Below are positions 46,441 through 58,339 of a stretch of 64,000 nt of DNA, piece after piece. Each line of letters begins with the position of its first letter. Positions within the stretch are counted from its first letter, which is position 1. The notes beneath the pieces are model-generated. The model was given only the letters and a program-made list of their open reading frames with translations, was not told the origin of the DNA and ran no database searches. Location: positions 26,507,501 to 26,571,500 of the forward strand of contig NC_057826.1 in NCBI RefSeq assembly GCF_910594005.1, read 5' to 3'. Position numbers and translations under genes: made by a program. The stretch comes from Cervus elaphus. Its lineage: Eukaryota > Chordata > Mammalia > Artiodactyla > Cervidae.

Positions 46441-49215
46441 CCTGCTAACTTTGTGTGTGGTTGATTTACTACAGCTGCTGTGTTTCTGCCATTACCAGTG
46501 AGCTTTTTCCTTTTGTACCTTTCGTGTTTCTAGTTGTGGCCTTTTCGTTTTTGCTTAGAGGCCTCCCTTTACCATTTCTTGGAAAGCTGCTTTGGTGGTG
46601 CCGAACTCTTTCAGCTTTTGCTTATCTGTGGAACTTTTGATCTCTCCATCAAATCTGAATGAAATTTCTTGGTTGTAAGTTTTTCCCTTTCATCATTGTG
46701 CATTTATCATGCCACTCCTGCTGGCCTGCAGAATTTCTGCTGAGAAGTCAGCTGATAGCCTTTGGGAGTTCCCTTGTACGTAACTTGTTGCTTTTTATTA
46801 TTCTCTTTATCTTTAATTTTTGCCTTTTTAATTACAGTGTATCTTGCTGTGGTCTTCTTTGAATTGATCCATTTTGGGGCATTCTGTTTTCTTTCCAGGT
46901 TAGGGGAGTTTTCAGCTATTATGTCTCCAAATAAGGATATATTTTCTGTCCCTTTCTCTCTTCTCTTCTGGGACCCTTGTAATACGAGTGTTAGTACCCT
47001 TGATGTTGTCTCAGAGGTCTCTTAAAACTGTTCTCATTTCTTTTTATTCTCTTTTGTCGTTGTTCAGCTTCAGTGAGTTCCACTACTCTTATCTTCCACC
47101 TTGCTGGTTCATTTCTCTGTATCATTTAATCTACTGCTGATTCTTTCTAGTTTTTCTTTTTTTAAAGAAAAATTCATTTATTGTATTCTTCATTTATTTT
47201 TGGTTCTTCTTTATATTTTCTAACTATTTGTTAAAAACTTCTAACCTCTCACTCTGTTCATCTATTCTCCAGGGTTCTTTGATTATCTTTACCATCATTG
47301 CCTTGAACTCTCTACTGTGTAGATTGCCTGTCTCCACTTTTTAATTAGTTCTTTGGGGGAGTTTATCTTGTTTCTTCATGTGCAACATGTTACTCTGTCA
47401 CCTCGCTTTGTCTGATTTGCTGTTTTTATTTCTATGTACCTGATAGGTTGATTATGTTTCCTCACCTTGGAGAGGTGGTCTTTTGTAAGAGATATCCTGT
47501 ACATGTCAGCACCTCAGTTCCCTCTGGTTATCAGGACTCTGTGCTTTAGGAGTATCCCCTATGTAGGCTTCATGGGTCCTTCTCTTGTGGTGGGCTGACT
47601 ACTATGGGCAATCTGGTAGGCATGACTGGCCCCCCAGCCTGGTTGGTTGCCAGGCCTTGCCTTGTGTGGAGCCTTGATGGCCATTGGTTGGTGGGTGGGA
47701 CCAGGTTACAAGGGAACTGGCTATGGAACCCCAGAGGTTTCTGCAACTAGTGCTGGCTCACTGGAAGGCAGAGCTGGGTTCTGGGGTGAGGCGTTATAGG
47801 ACCAGGGTTCCTGAATCCAGTGTTGGCCTGCTGGTGAGTGGGCCAGTTCCTGTCATGACTGACTGCAGGTTTCTGGGTGTTCCAAAGCTCGTGCTGGCCT
47901 TTTGGTGAGTATGCAGGATCCTGGGGTGATTGGCTGAGGAGTTTAAGATATTTCAGAGTTAGTGTTTGCCTGCTGGTAGGTGGGTCCAGGTTCCAAGGTC
48001 CCTGGCTGCAGGGCCTGAAGGGTCCTGAAGTTGACGTTAGCTGCTGTTAACCCACTAGTGGCTGTGGCCGCTGTCTGATGGACCCAAGGTTTTCCCAGAG
48101 CTGCTGTTGGCCTAACGGTGGGCAAGATCAGGGCTCTGGGGGGTCCCAGGGCTTTTGTTAGCCTGCTGGCGTGTTGGATGGGTCCTGGTAAGGCAGGCTG
48201 TGGGACTGTGGTGGTCTTGGGCTTGTGCCTGCCCGCTGATGTGTGAGGTTGGTCCCTGGTCTAATGCTGGTCTTCTGGTAGGCAGAGCCAGGTCCTGGAG
48301 TCTCTGAGTATAAGACCTGGCAGTTGCAGAATTGGTGTGTTACTGATAGGTGGGGCTGAGGCCTAGTGGGATTTGAGGTTGATGCCTGGTCCACTGGTGC
48401 GTGAGCTGGGTCCTGGGCCCTCTGGTGAACAGGGCCCATGTTCAGGGCTATGATTTCAGGGGGATTTAAGGCAGCGTACCTACTGGTGGGTGGGGCTGCG
48501 TCCCTGCCCATCCAATTGCTTGGCTTAGTACTGGTGCTGACAGTCTGGTAGGCGGGGCTAGGTCCCCAGTGCTACTAAGTTAGAGGGAGGATTCCAAAAT
48601 GTTGCTTGGCAGCACTAGTGTCCACACGGTAGAATGAACTCCCGGTGATGACTGCCTCCAGTGTCGTATGTCCCCAGGGGGACTCCAGTTGCCTCCTGTG
48701 TCTCTGGGAGGTTCTCCAAGATCAACAGGTGGGTTTGACCCAGGCTGCTTTCAAATTACTGCCTCTGCCTTGAGTTCAGAGTGTGTGAGGTTTTTGTATG
48801 TGCTCTTTAAGAGTAGAGTTCCTGTTTCCCACTGTTCTCTGGGTCTCAGGAAAGTAAGCCTTGCTGGTATTCAAAGCCAAACATTCTGGAGGCTTGTCTT
48901 CCTGGTGCAGGATCCCTGAGGCTGGGGAGCCTGATGTGGTAACTCAGATGTTAATTCATGTGGAGAACTCTGCAATTGTAATTATTCTCCTGCTTGTGGG
49001 TTGCGCACTCAGGGGTATGGGTTCTGACTATATGGGTTTTGACTATACTGCAACTCTGCCCCTCCTTCTTATTTGTATTGTCAGTTATAGATGATCTTTT
49101 CTGCTAGATTCTGGTCTTTCCCATCAGTGGTTGCTCTCTAAATAGTTGTAATTTTGGTGTGCCTGTGAGAGGAGGTGAAGTCAGGATCTTCCTACTCTGC
49201 CATCTTGCCCAAGCT
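46440..49215 (-). mobile_element. L1 5'-end region (5' UTR-type) in antisense
   Basis: Text such as 'gccactcctgctggcctgca', 'gaagtcagctgatagccttt', 'catttaatctactgctgatt' and 'ttgaactctctactgtgtag' belongs to the long 5' module of older L1 elements. From about 47,640 to 48,600 it contains degenerate repeats built around 'tgctggtgggtgggaccagg'-like phrases. The outer edge carries gccatcttg at 49,199-49,207, the antisense of the YY1-type site found at L1 5' ends. Adjacent to the ORF2 piece, this implies a copy with a large internal deletion, or two copies. Confidence 0.65.
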
Positions 49216-49869
49216 CCTTGAGTATGTAATTCTTGATATATGGTATGTATTGCTCATTGGACCATTCCCATATACTGGACTGCCTTACTAGCATACTTTT
49301 CAGGGCTCCCACATAGAGCTTTGCAGATTTTACACTCATTGCATAATGTACAGTGTTTTAATGCAAAAAATAGCTCATTTCTCTTATAAATATTTTCAGT
49401 TCCTTGAAAGTAGGAATAATCTTAAATTTTTATGTTCTCCATAGTACCTAGTTAACTGTTTATGTTCAACCTATTTCTTCTAATATTTTTATCAATTTCA
49501 TACAACAAAAATATGGTGGTACTGTTTTATCTTTTATTTAGGAAATAACTGTACTAACAAATGATTTAAGATTAGTCACAGAGTCTTAAATTTGATGAAT
49601 GTTCTTTTTTAGTTTTTAGAGTTCTTTTGCCACCATTGCTTCATTTCCATTATAATTTAGTATGTGATGAGTAATGTTTTAATAACCATTAAAATTAAAG
49701 TACTATTGATTGAATATTGTCTTATGAAATATACAGTTGCTAAAGGAGATTATTTTTACATAATGATTCCAGTTAGAAGCCTTGAGCTAAGTTTTTCCAG
49801 ATCTTCCCCCCTACCACCTTCCAAATATACAGATTATTCCTGTATGAATAGTTGAATGTGTTTTTTGGT

Positions 49870-50160
49870 CTTCTTCTGAAAAAGAAAAAAGAAGAACAAA
49901 AATGGCAACTTTTTCAGTTATAAAAGTCACACATATATCTTTATAGAAAATACGAATGAACATTATAGAAGGACATAAAAATAATCACCCCTACTCTCAG
50001 CTCCAGAGATGGTTACAATTTCAAGCATTTTGTTGTTATGTTCTTCAAGCTTTTGGTGGAGGGAGGGGGTGACTATTTATATGGACTTACAAATCATTTA
50101 TATGGTCTTACAAATCATTCTGAATTTATTTTTAAATTGATCCCCCATTTTTGGGGGTAA
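49870..50160 (-). mobile_element. L1 3' region fragment (ancient)
   Basis: Degraded antisense L1 text with 'ttataaaagtcacacatata' and 'cctactctcagctccagaga'. Confidence 0.45.
50075..50116. repeat. 21-bp tandem duplication
   Basis: atttatatggacttacaaat plus c at 50,075-50,095 is repeated at 50,096-50,116 with one substitution. Confidence 0.93.
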
Positions 50161-50614
50161 GGGCTAATTCTATCCTATCCACAACTATGAGTAATTTATA
50201 TTAATTTGCCTTTTTTTCAAGTCACATCAAGAAATTGACTTAGCCAATTAGTAGTATGTCTCTTGGTTAGTTCAGTGCTTATTGAGCAGCAAGACTGAAA
50301 TACAAAGAATATAAAGCAGTGCTGTTGGAATATTAGGTCATTGTCTTCTGCTTCAATAGACTACCCATTTTGGGAACCACTGACCTTTTTTTTTTTTTTA
50401 ATATTGGAAACTGAGCCAGAACATTTTGCTTGTAGTTTGAGGAAAGAGAGCACTCGTGCTCAGCTCCTCTGCATTTTGGAGGATCATGGTTTATGACTTA
50501 ATGTATACATTTCTCCAGTTCCCTTCTTATCCTCCTGTCTTCCTGGCAGAAGAAATCCAGGTTAACTGCTGACTAATGCCAATAAAAAGATTTCTTGTGT
50601 TCATAGAAGGAGTC

Positions 50615-50710
50615 CCGGGTAGTGGAAGAGAACAGGCTTTGGAGGTTTGCTGTTTTTGCCCTGTGCATGACCCTTAGCAAAAGCATAACCCTTTTGAGTC
50701 ACAGTTAACT
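50615..50710 (+). mobile_element. MIR fragment (ancient)
   Basis: 'ggaagagaacaggctttgga', 'gcatgacccttagcaaaagc' and 'agtcacagttaactcatcta' resemble the 5' half of MIR. Confidence 0.5.
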
Positions 50711-51102
50711 CATCTATTGGAGTCTGCTCCAGTGGTCATCTCTGCTGTTATCCTGGCTGTCTTTCCTCACATCACGTTTCATTTGGTCTTCATGGCATGT
50801 GAGGGAGTGAGGAAGATGAGGATTATCATCCTTATTATTTAGGTAAGAGAAGTTATAGGTGTTAGGAGGCAGGCCCTCTTGCCTCTAGCTGTGGTACCCT
50901 CTACTTTATGCTGTGCTGATGCTTCCATTAAAAACAAAGAGAACAACAACAACAAAAAACAGAACTTAAAATAATTTTTGATTTAAAGTTCAAGAATAGA
51001 GAATTCAAATTGCTTTCCCTAGTACTAGCAATTTATATAACCATCATCATTTTTTTCTACTGAATATGGTTCACTTTTGGATATATTTCACCACCATCTT
51101 TT

Positions 51103-51422
51103 CATTTTATTTTATTTATTTTGGCTGTGCTGGGTCTTTGTTGCTGTGCATGGGCTTTCTTTAGTTGTGGTGAGTGGGAACTACTCTTCCTTGTAGTACA
51201 TGGGGTTCTTACTGTGATCGCTTCTCTTGTTGTGGAGCAAAGGCTCTTAAGGTGATTGGGCTTAGTAGCTGTGGCTTTTGGGCCCTAGAGTTCAGGTTCA
51301 GTAGTTGTGGAGCAGGGGCTTAGTTGCCCCACGGCATGTATAATCTTCCTGGACCAGGAATCGAACCCATGTTCCCTGCATTGGCAGGCAGATTCCTATC
51401 AATTGCTCCACCAGGGAAGTCT
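51103..51422 (-). mobile_element. CHR-1-type SINE with short TSD
   Basis: Antisense CHR-1: 'ggctgtgctgggtctttgtt', repeated 'agttgtgg' phrases, box B 'caggaatcgaacccatg', head 'ccaccagggaagtct'. Copies of catctttt at 51,095-51,102 and 51,423-51,430 flank it. Confidence 0.88.
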
Positions 51423-51429
51423 CATCTTT

Positions 51430-52085
51430 TTCTTTTTTTAAAACAGTTTTATTGAGATAAACCGTTTATTGAATTAAAACTGAGGTTCCAAAACTGCAGA
51501 TTCAACCAACTGTGGATTGAAAATATTCAGGAAAAAGAAAAAATTCCAGAAAGCTCCAAAAAGCAAAACTTGAATTTACTTCATGCTGGCAACTATTTAC
51601 ATAGCATTTACATTGTATTTACAACTATTCATATAGCCATTTACATTTTATTATAAGTGATCTAGAGATCTAAAGTATAAGAGAGGATGTGCATAGGTTA
51701 TATGCAAATGCTGTGCCATTTTGTATAAGGGATTTGAGCACACATGGATTTTGGTATGTGGGTGGGGTTTGGGTCCAAAAAACAATTCCCTGAGGATACC
51801 GTGGGTTGACTATGATATGCATACCATATAGTTTACCCATACAATTTACTAGTATTTAGTGTAGTCACAGATTTGTGTAACCTTCGCCAACAGTCTAATT
51901 TTAGAACATTTTTATCACCTCAAAAATAATACTATACCTATTAGCAGTCACTTTCCCTTCTTCTTTCCACCCGTTTCCCCCAGCTCCAGGAAGCCGCTAA
52001 TCTACTTTCTGTCTCTTCTAGATTTGTCTAGATATTCTGGATACTTCATGTACATTTTCTACCATCTTTGTATCTTGTTAGCATT
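51430..52085 (-). mobile_element. L1 3' fragment split by a DNA transposon
   Basis: Left stub 'cagttttattgagataaacc' (to about 51,463) and right part from about 51,816 ('accatatagtttacccatac', 'ttagtgtagtcacagatttg', 'ggaagccgctaatctacttt') are antisense L1 3' text. Confidence 0.7.
51464..51815 (-). mobile_element. Tigger-like (pogo-type) non-autonomous DNA transposon
   Basis: 'actgcagattcaaccaactg', 'agcaaaacttgaatttactt', 'tttacatagcatttacattg' and 'ataccgtgggttgactatg' are typical of old Tigger/MER-type copies in mammals. It sits inside L1 text. Exact subfamily and strand are uncertain. Confidence 0.6.
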
Positions 52086-52089
52086 TTCT

Positions 52090-52330
52090 ATACAGATTCC
52101 AGAGCTTCACTTCCTGAATTTAAGTCCCTTACTAGAACCTAACAGTGAACTTGTCATTTAATTTGTCTCTGCCTTGATTTTTTAGTTTGTAAAATAAAAG
52201 ATAATTATAGTACATACATACAGGGTTTTAAGAATTAAATGAGTTATTGCGTGGAAGGTACTTAAAATTGTACCTGTCCCCAATAAATACTCTATAAATT
52301 TTAGCTGTTGTTATTGTGATATGATCTGTC
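52090..52330 (+). mobile_element. MIR SINE (ancient), near full length
   Basis: 'cagagcttcacttcctgaat', 'tagtttgtaaaataaaagat', 'aagaattaaatgagttattg' and 'ccccaataaatactctataa' keep MIR order. Confidence 0.8.
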
Positions 52331-52677
52331 ATATTTCTAATTAATTCATTTTGCAGTCTTCTGTATTAGTATTTATTGTGTATGTGTTGTAAACAAACTT
52401 AACCTTAAAGTGTATAAAAGTCATTCAGGTCAGTTTTAGTATTATAACTCCAGGGTTTAGAATTTAGTCATAAACTATTTCCTGTCACAAAGACTTAGTT
52501 GGTTAAAAAGAAATTACCAAACAACCCCCCCAAACATAAAAAACCTGCAACATTTTGCAGTGTAATTATGCATCTTCATTTGGCACCTTGATGTGTTTAT
52601 TTGAATGGGAGATGATGCACCCATCTGATTTTAAAGTAAAGTAAATCTCGGGCATTGGTTTCTGAAAAGCAAGTTGG

Positions 52678-52719
52678 ACTTCATTAAAGGAAAGTTGTAC
52701 TTCATTAAAGGAAAGTTGT
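52678..52719. repeat. Perfect 21-bp tandem duplication
   Basis: acttcattaaaggaaagttg plus t at 52,678-52,698 is repeated exactly at 52,699-52,719. Confidence 0.97.
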
Positions 52720-53009
52720 GTTTAAAATTGATTTTTTGGACACAATTATTTTTCATAGACTTCCGAAATCCAAGAGGAGATATGTTCCTATGAGAAAAAT
52801 TCACGGTGCCCAAAAAGCATATCTACCATCACCACCACTTCATAGATGGGTAAACTCTGAGGCTCAGTTGAAATGATCTGTAGGATAGTGAAATGAAGCG
52901 TGAGAAATGTCTGTTTAAAGTAATTATCTTTGTCAAAATAATTGTCAACATAAATGCAAATCGCATCTAGATTAGGACATTCAAGAGGGATTGTGAAATA
53001 CCAGATAAG

Positions 53010-53170
53010 ACACTAGAGACGCTAGGCTAGGAACCAGAAGTTCTGGGGCTACCACTTGCTATATCAGTCAGCTGAATGACCTGGAACATGCCACTTAATG
53101 TTCTTTGGGTTTTCTCATTTGTAAAATGAGACAGTGGGTCCCAAATAGATGGTCTCTTGGGGCTTATCCA
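53010..53170 (+). mobile_element. MIR SINE (ancient)
   Basis: 'gaaccagaagttctggggct', 'aatgacctggaacatgccac' and 'ctcatttgtaaaatgagaca' in order. Confidence 0.75.
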
Positions 53171-54954
53171 GAGGGAAAATTCTTTGGTTTATTTCTTATT
53201 AGTAACAGACAAGATGCTAGCAAACATTGATCAATTCCCTGTGCGCTATAAGGGAAGGATAGGGCAGAGAGATGACTAAAGGTGTGTTGTTACTGCTCTT
53301 TCCCCATTCTTGTAATTGCTGCCTCTTTTCTTCTAGTTTCATGGTGAGGTGGCTGCTTTATGATTTGTATTTATGCATTTCTGCAATGTGTCTGTCTCTC
53401 TCACTAGCAGCTCTGATTTGTGATACCTTCAAAGTCTTGTTAAGATTTTAGTTACAGATGGTCTGGCTGGGCAGCATAGCTCAGGACTAAAATCAGCCTC
53501 TCGGTGGTAGAAATGGCAGCTGGCATATCCCATGTTCTAGAGTGTCCTGAGGCCTTTTTATGAGTAATTGCATTTCTTAAAAATTGCCTATGAAGTAAAT
53601 GCTTGTATGTAAATGATTTTTGTGACTAATTTTTAATTTAAATTTGGAATTGTAATTTTAGAGGGAAATAGTATAGTCATGCCTGACATAAAATAAATTG
53701 TCACTTCAGATTCCAAATACTTAAAGAGCCTAGCCTAGGCAGTTTTGTGTTTCCTATTCTTTGCCAATGGTTCACCAAATGTGGCCTTCAAAAGATGAGG
53801 GATATGTAGTAATTGTAAGGGGTTCAGTCATCTGTGCAAACCCCTAAGCTACAGACTAAATAAATAGGCCCTGGGCGTAAATGTATTGTACTAGTATTTT
53901 TCAGATGTTTATAGGTGCTTGTGATTAATAAAGCACAGATTTATTTAAAAATACATACTGAATTCAGAAAAACCTTTGCCCTTGTATTTTCTTGAATGAT
54001 AAAATTACTAGCGTGTAAAGATCCCCAAACACTGTAAAGCCTTGTAAAAATTCATATATGTGAAGCTTGGAAAACCTTGAAAAAGCTTCTCTAAAATCAT
54101 GTCAAGAAGGGAGTGAAATGCTTAGATTAACCATCTGATACTACGTATTTGTTTATAAATATGTGTATTAAACAGTTTCTGTCTTAAGTAAAACAATTTA
54201 AGCAAGCTTTGCCTTTTCACTTAATAAAACCCACAGTATTTGTCTCTCTAATGGATTTAGGACATTCAGTCTCAAGACAAAATGACAAACATTCAGAAAA
54301 GCTCTCAAGACTTGGTTGATACTAACTAAAAAAGCCATCTAACTCATAAGGAAAAAATACTAACTTCTTTTCTAAGATGATTATTTTGTTGACCGAATGA
54401 TATTGTACTTAAAATAAGACATAAGCCATAGAAACTGAATTCAGTTATTGCCAAAAGTTCACCAAATGTATTGTCTTCTAAGTGAGTAAGGAAATGAGAT
54501 TTATTGATATTTGTGACGAAGGAAATATTGAACAATACCAGGTGGTACCATTAAACCGAGTGTGTTTTGGCCATGAAAGAAGCAGTGTTTTATGACAGGT
54601 TGCAGTGATCAAGTTACCTTTCCAGTTCCCGGGTAAACTTTGAGCAGTTTCCTGTGTTTATACCTGGTTCCTTACTCCGTACACTGTTAGTTACTTTTGG
54701 AGAATGAAGAGTGTGGTTTATCTACAGATAGTGCTTTTTCTTGTTGGTGTCAAGAAAGAGGATTGTATGTAGCCTTTTGATGTAGACCCAGGTTTTACAA
54801 AATCCCATGGATCCAGTCTTCAGATCCAGCATTCTAATTGAAATAAAGACCTTCAAGGTTCTTTGTTATATTGTTCTTTCAGTGGAAAGGAAATAGTATC
54901 ATGCTCACATTTATGCATCTCTGTATAAAATAATTTAGAAGTGATATCATATCA

Positions 54955-55132
54955 TCATCATTACAGTCACTAAGATGTGTCCAACTCTTGCGACCAATGA
55001 CTTCTCTGTGCATGGTATTCTCCAGGCAAGAATACTGGAATGGGTTGCCGTTTCCTTCTCCAGGGGGATCTTCCTGACCGAGGAATTGAATCTGGGTCTC
55101 CTGCATTGCAGGCAGTTTCTTTACTGACTGAG
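54955..55132 (-). mobile_element. Bov-tA SINE
   Basis: Antisense copy: 'cagtcactaagatgtgtcca', 'ctccaggcaagaatactgga', 'cctgcattgcaggcagtttc', 'tgactgagctatgg'. The outermost head bases are missing. Confidence 0.88.
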
Positions 55133-56082
55133 CTATGGATATAGTGTATTTGAGATAAATGCCCTAATAAAGGTTAAACTATCTTGGAAAAATGGGAAAA
55201 CTTTAACAGGAGGAAATACAGTTATTTTTACAACTTAGAATGTTCCATTTAAAAGCAGTTAAACTGGTTAGAGCTGAGGGTAGAGGGTGGTGTGCTAAGA
55301 TGGTTTAAAGGCCATAGCTATTATGGTTCATGCTTGACATTTTGTTTTGAAAAGTGTCTGCTCGTTTATTTTAGAACCAAAAAAAATTTTTTTGGAAAAT
55401 TACCTTTCCTTCTGTGCACCCAGATAAAATAGTTTGTTACTCTAAATCTAGAATTGAGGTTTTAATTTTTATTTATTATCAGGTCTGTCAGTCCTTCAGA
55501 TGTTTGATTATTAATTGAAGATTTAAGTAGAAGAGGAAAAGCCACATCAATAAGTATGGATCATTTAGATCAATAAATTGAAAAGTAAAATTAGAATCAA
55601 ATTTAAATTTGTATAAGATCAGAGTCTGCTAAATTAAACAGACACTTATTAACATTTCATAAAAATTAAAATATTATGCTAAATTAAAATATTTCTTTCT
55701 GACTATGTTCTTAGTTATCAACTGACTGTGATTCAAGAGGGCATCTTGGTGAGATTTCTTACCTCTTTGAAGTTGACTTGGCAAAGTGAGTTAAGCCTTA
55801 GGTGACTGCTTTGAAGGATCAGCAATGTCAACATTATGTGGTCGACAAACAGCGGACTCTAATGCATCCCAGTGTGTGATACAGAATTATCCACAAAGCC
55901 TGATTTATTGAAAAAGTGACATACAGAAAAAAGTTTTTAATAAGCCTTAAATTTGAAAAATGAAGATAGCCCAAGTCTAACTTTAAGTCTGTGTCTTGAA
56001 AATTGTTAGTGGCTTAAAAGAACACATACTTGTTGAAAACATCAAAACAAACTGGTGTATATTCTTTCAGACTTTTTTCTGT

Positions 56083-56130
56083 CTGTATCTACACACAGAC
56101 ACAGACAGAGACACAGACACACACACATAT
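56083..56130. repeat. CA/CAGA-rich simple repeat
   Basis: Interleaved ACAG, ACAC and AGAC units, then a short CA run. Confidence 0.8.
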
Positions 56131-56189
56131 ACATGAAGCCATACTTTCTCTCTCACTATATGTATTTCTTTGTCCATTCATTTCCCACT

Positions 56190-56480
56190 TAAAAGTTTGT
56201 CTTATTATTGCTTTTTTAAAGAAAAATGGCTGTCTAGTCTTCCAAGGTGTGAATATACACTAATTTATTTAAAACTATTTCCTTACTGACATTTGAAGTA
56301 TTTCCAATTTGTTGCTGATGTAAACAGTGCTGTGGGAACTGCTTTATGCATCCCTCTCCTTGTGTAGAGGTGAGTGTATCTGTAGGATAGATTCCTAGAA
56401 GTGGAATTTTGAGTAAAAAATAAAGTTTTGTAGATGCTGCCAAATTGCTTTACAAGTTGCAGTCTACATTCCTAGACGGT
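56190..56480 (-). mobile_element. L1 3' region fragment (ancient)
   Basis: 'tttgttgctgatgtaaacag', 'gattcctagaagtggaattt', 'gatgctgccaaattgcttta' and 'agttgcagtctacattcct' follow antisense L1 3' order. Confidence 0.75.
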
Positions 56481-56551
56481 TATCGGAGAATACCTGTTTT
56501 CCCCCAGTCCTTGGATAGTCTCAGTCCTGTTAATTTATTGCTAACTATATG

Positions 56552-56784
56552 AGTTGTGTGTGTGTGCGTGCTAAGTTGCTTCAGTTGTGAAGCGCCTCTT
56601 TACGACCCTATGGACTGTAGCCCGCCAGGCTCCTCTTTCCATGGGATTCTCCAGGCAAGAATGCAGGAGTGGGTTGTCATGCCTTCTTCCAGACAGTCTT
56701 CCCAACCTACTTATTGAATCTGCGTTTCTTGCGTCTTCTGCATTGCAGGTGGATTCTTTACCACTGAGCCACTGGGGAAGCCTG
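56552..56784 (-). mobile_element. Bov-tA SINE with (GT)n and 9-bp TSD
   Basis: Antisense full copy from a GT-rich tail through 'gcgtgctaagttgcttcagt', 'ctccaggcaagaatgcagga', 'cactgagccactggggaagc'. Copies of aactatatg at 56,543-56,551 and 56,785-56,793. Confidence 0.93.
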
Positions 56785-57189
56785 AACTATATGGGTCACA
56801 AAGTGGTTTCTTATTTTTATTTAAAACCATATTAAGACAATAACCATCTGAGTTTAGGAGTTAGAACATCATGTCTTCTGAATAGTCACTGTTGGTTAAT
56901 CTAATAAAAATGTTTACCAATTAAATTAGTTACTAAGGCAGGAAGCTTTACTTCCACTGTAGTTGAAGAACCTTGTGTCTGAAGCTTGGCTGGTTCCTGG
57001 AGTACTTCATTAAATTGTGGCCCTCCATGTTTGGGCGTATCAGAGACTTTGTCAGAAGTACTTCTTACCAGGTGTGCAAGACCAGCTGTTTGAGTCCAAC
57101 TTGCCACCCACCTACACAGAGAGCGTGGCCTCTGATGTGGTGCAACTTTTCAGGTGCTTTTGCTCTCTACTGATGCTTCTTGGCTGGGG

Positions 57190-57405
57190 GCTTTTTTTTG
57201 TCTCCCAAGGGATCTTTGACAATGTCTGGAGACCTTTTTGATTGTCACAGCTTGTGGTGCGGGTGTGTGGGAAGGAGGTCATGGCTGGCATCTAGTGGGT
57301 GGAGAGTCTGCAGATGCTGCTAAAGTATCCTACAATTCACAGAACATTGCCCACAGTAAGGAATTTTCTGACCCTAAACACCAATAGTGCGAAATTGAGA
57401 AACCC
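57190..57405 (+). mobile_element. MER20-type hAT DNA transposon
   Basis: 'gatctttgacaatgtctgga', 'gacctttttgattgtcacag', 'tggctggcatctagtgggtg', 'gatgctgctaaagtatccta', 'ccaatagtgcgaaattgaga' follow MER20 order closely; the 5' end is truncated. The family name is from memory. Confidence 0.72.
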
Positions 57406-58146
57406 AGCTCTATTCAAAGAAGTTAGGGTGTTTAGCCTTAACAGCTATTTGATTTCTTAAACTGTACCCCCATTTCTTACTGCTTCATGCCAAGTCAGTC
57501 TTTAATGTATCAGAATTTTTTACTTAGAGTGGCTGATGGGCGGATGACCATCTGGTTAGCCCTTAGCCACCTTTGGGGACTTTATTGTTAGAATGTCTAG
57601 CTTCTTCATGTTTTGCTCAGAGGTAGAGACAGGCAGAATTAGGCACAACTTGGCCAAGTAAAGCCTGGTATAAAGAGCCGACTCCTAAGTTCCAATGAGG
57701 AGACTCTGGTAGTTTCTGTCTTGGATTTGGCTTTTTTTATTTTGCTGTTATTTTCCACTCAAATGGAGAAGTAAAACAACCCCTCCCCCCAACAAACAAA
57801 CAAACAAAAATGCAAAACCCAATCAAACAAAAATGCCCCCATAAACAAAAACAAAACACCTGAGGAGAGAGCCTAAAGTAGTTATCTTTAGTTCACATTT
57901 CAGGTTTGTACTTGACTTGTGTTAGCATAAAAGAAAACTAACTGGTATGACTGTCCGGAGTGCGTTTCCAGCAAAGAGGCTGGGAGAGTCCACAAGAATG
58001 TTTTGAGTCATCAGATCCTTTTAAAATGCCAGATTCTTTCTGTGGGGTTAATTTAAACCTGTTGTGACCCTTTAAAAATTTTCACAAGAGGCCTCAGAGT
58101 CATAATAACGTGGAATACTGCTTGTTTAGTAGAAGTTTCTAAAGGG

Positions 58147-58178
58147 CACCTTTATATTTGGCCACCTTTATATTTGGC
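58147..58178. repeat. Perfect 16-bp tandem duplication
   Basis: cacctttatatttggc at 58,147-58,162 is repeated at 58,163-58,178. Confidence 0.97.
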
Positions 58179-58304
58179 CACATTTTTTACATGATTAGCC
58201 ATCATGTAAGAGAAAAACAGATAGGAATTTTGGGGTCCTTAACAGGAAAGAACAGTTGCTTAGGAAGAGCCTCTCATGGCAGTGTTTTCTTTTGAATAGA
58301 AAGG

Positions 58305-58339
58305 AAGCTCTCTGATTGAAAAAAAAAAGCTCTCTGATT
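58305..58339. repeat. 13-bp direct repeat around a short A run
   Basis: aagctctctgatt at 58,305-58,317 and 58,327-58,339 encloses only G plus eight A residues. It could be a minimal target-primed insertion of an A-tail or a plain slippage duplication. Confidence 0.85.

Noticed and set aside
46239..47025. Several hydrophobic + strand frames of 60-90 codons
   Set aside because: They are antisense L1 and SINE sequence; T-rich DNA gives F/L-rich translations that mimic membrane segments.
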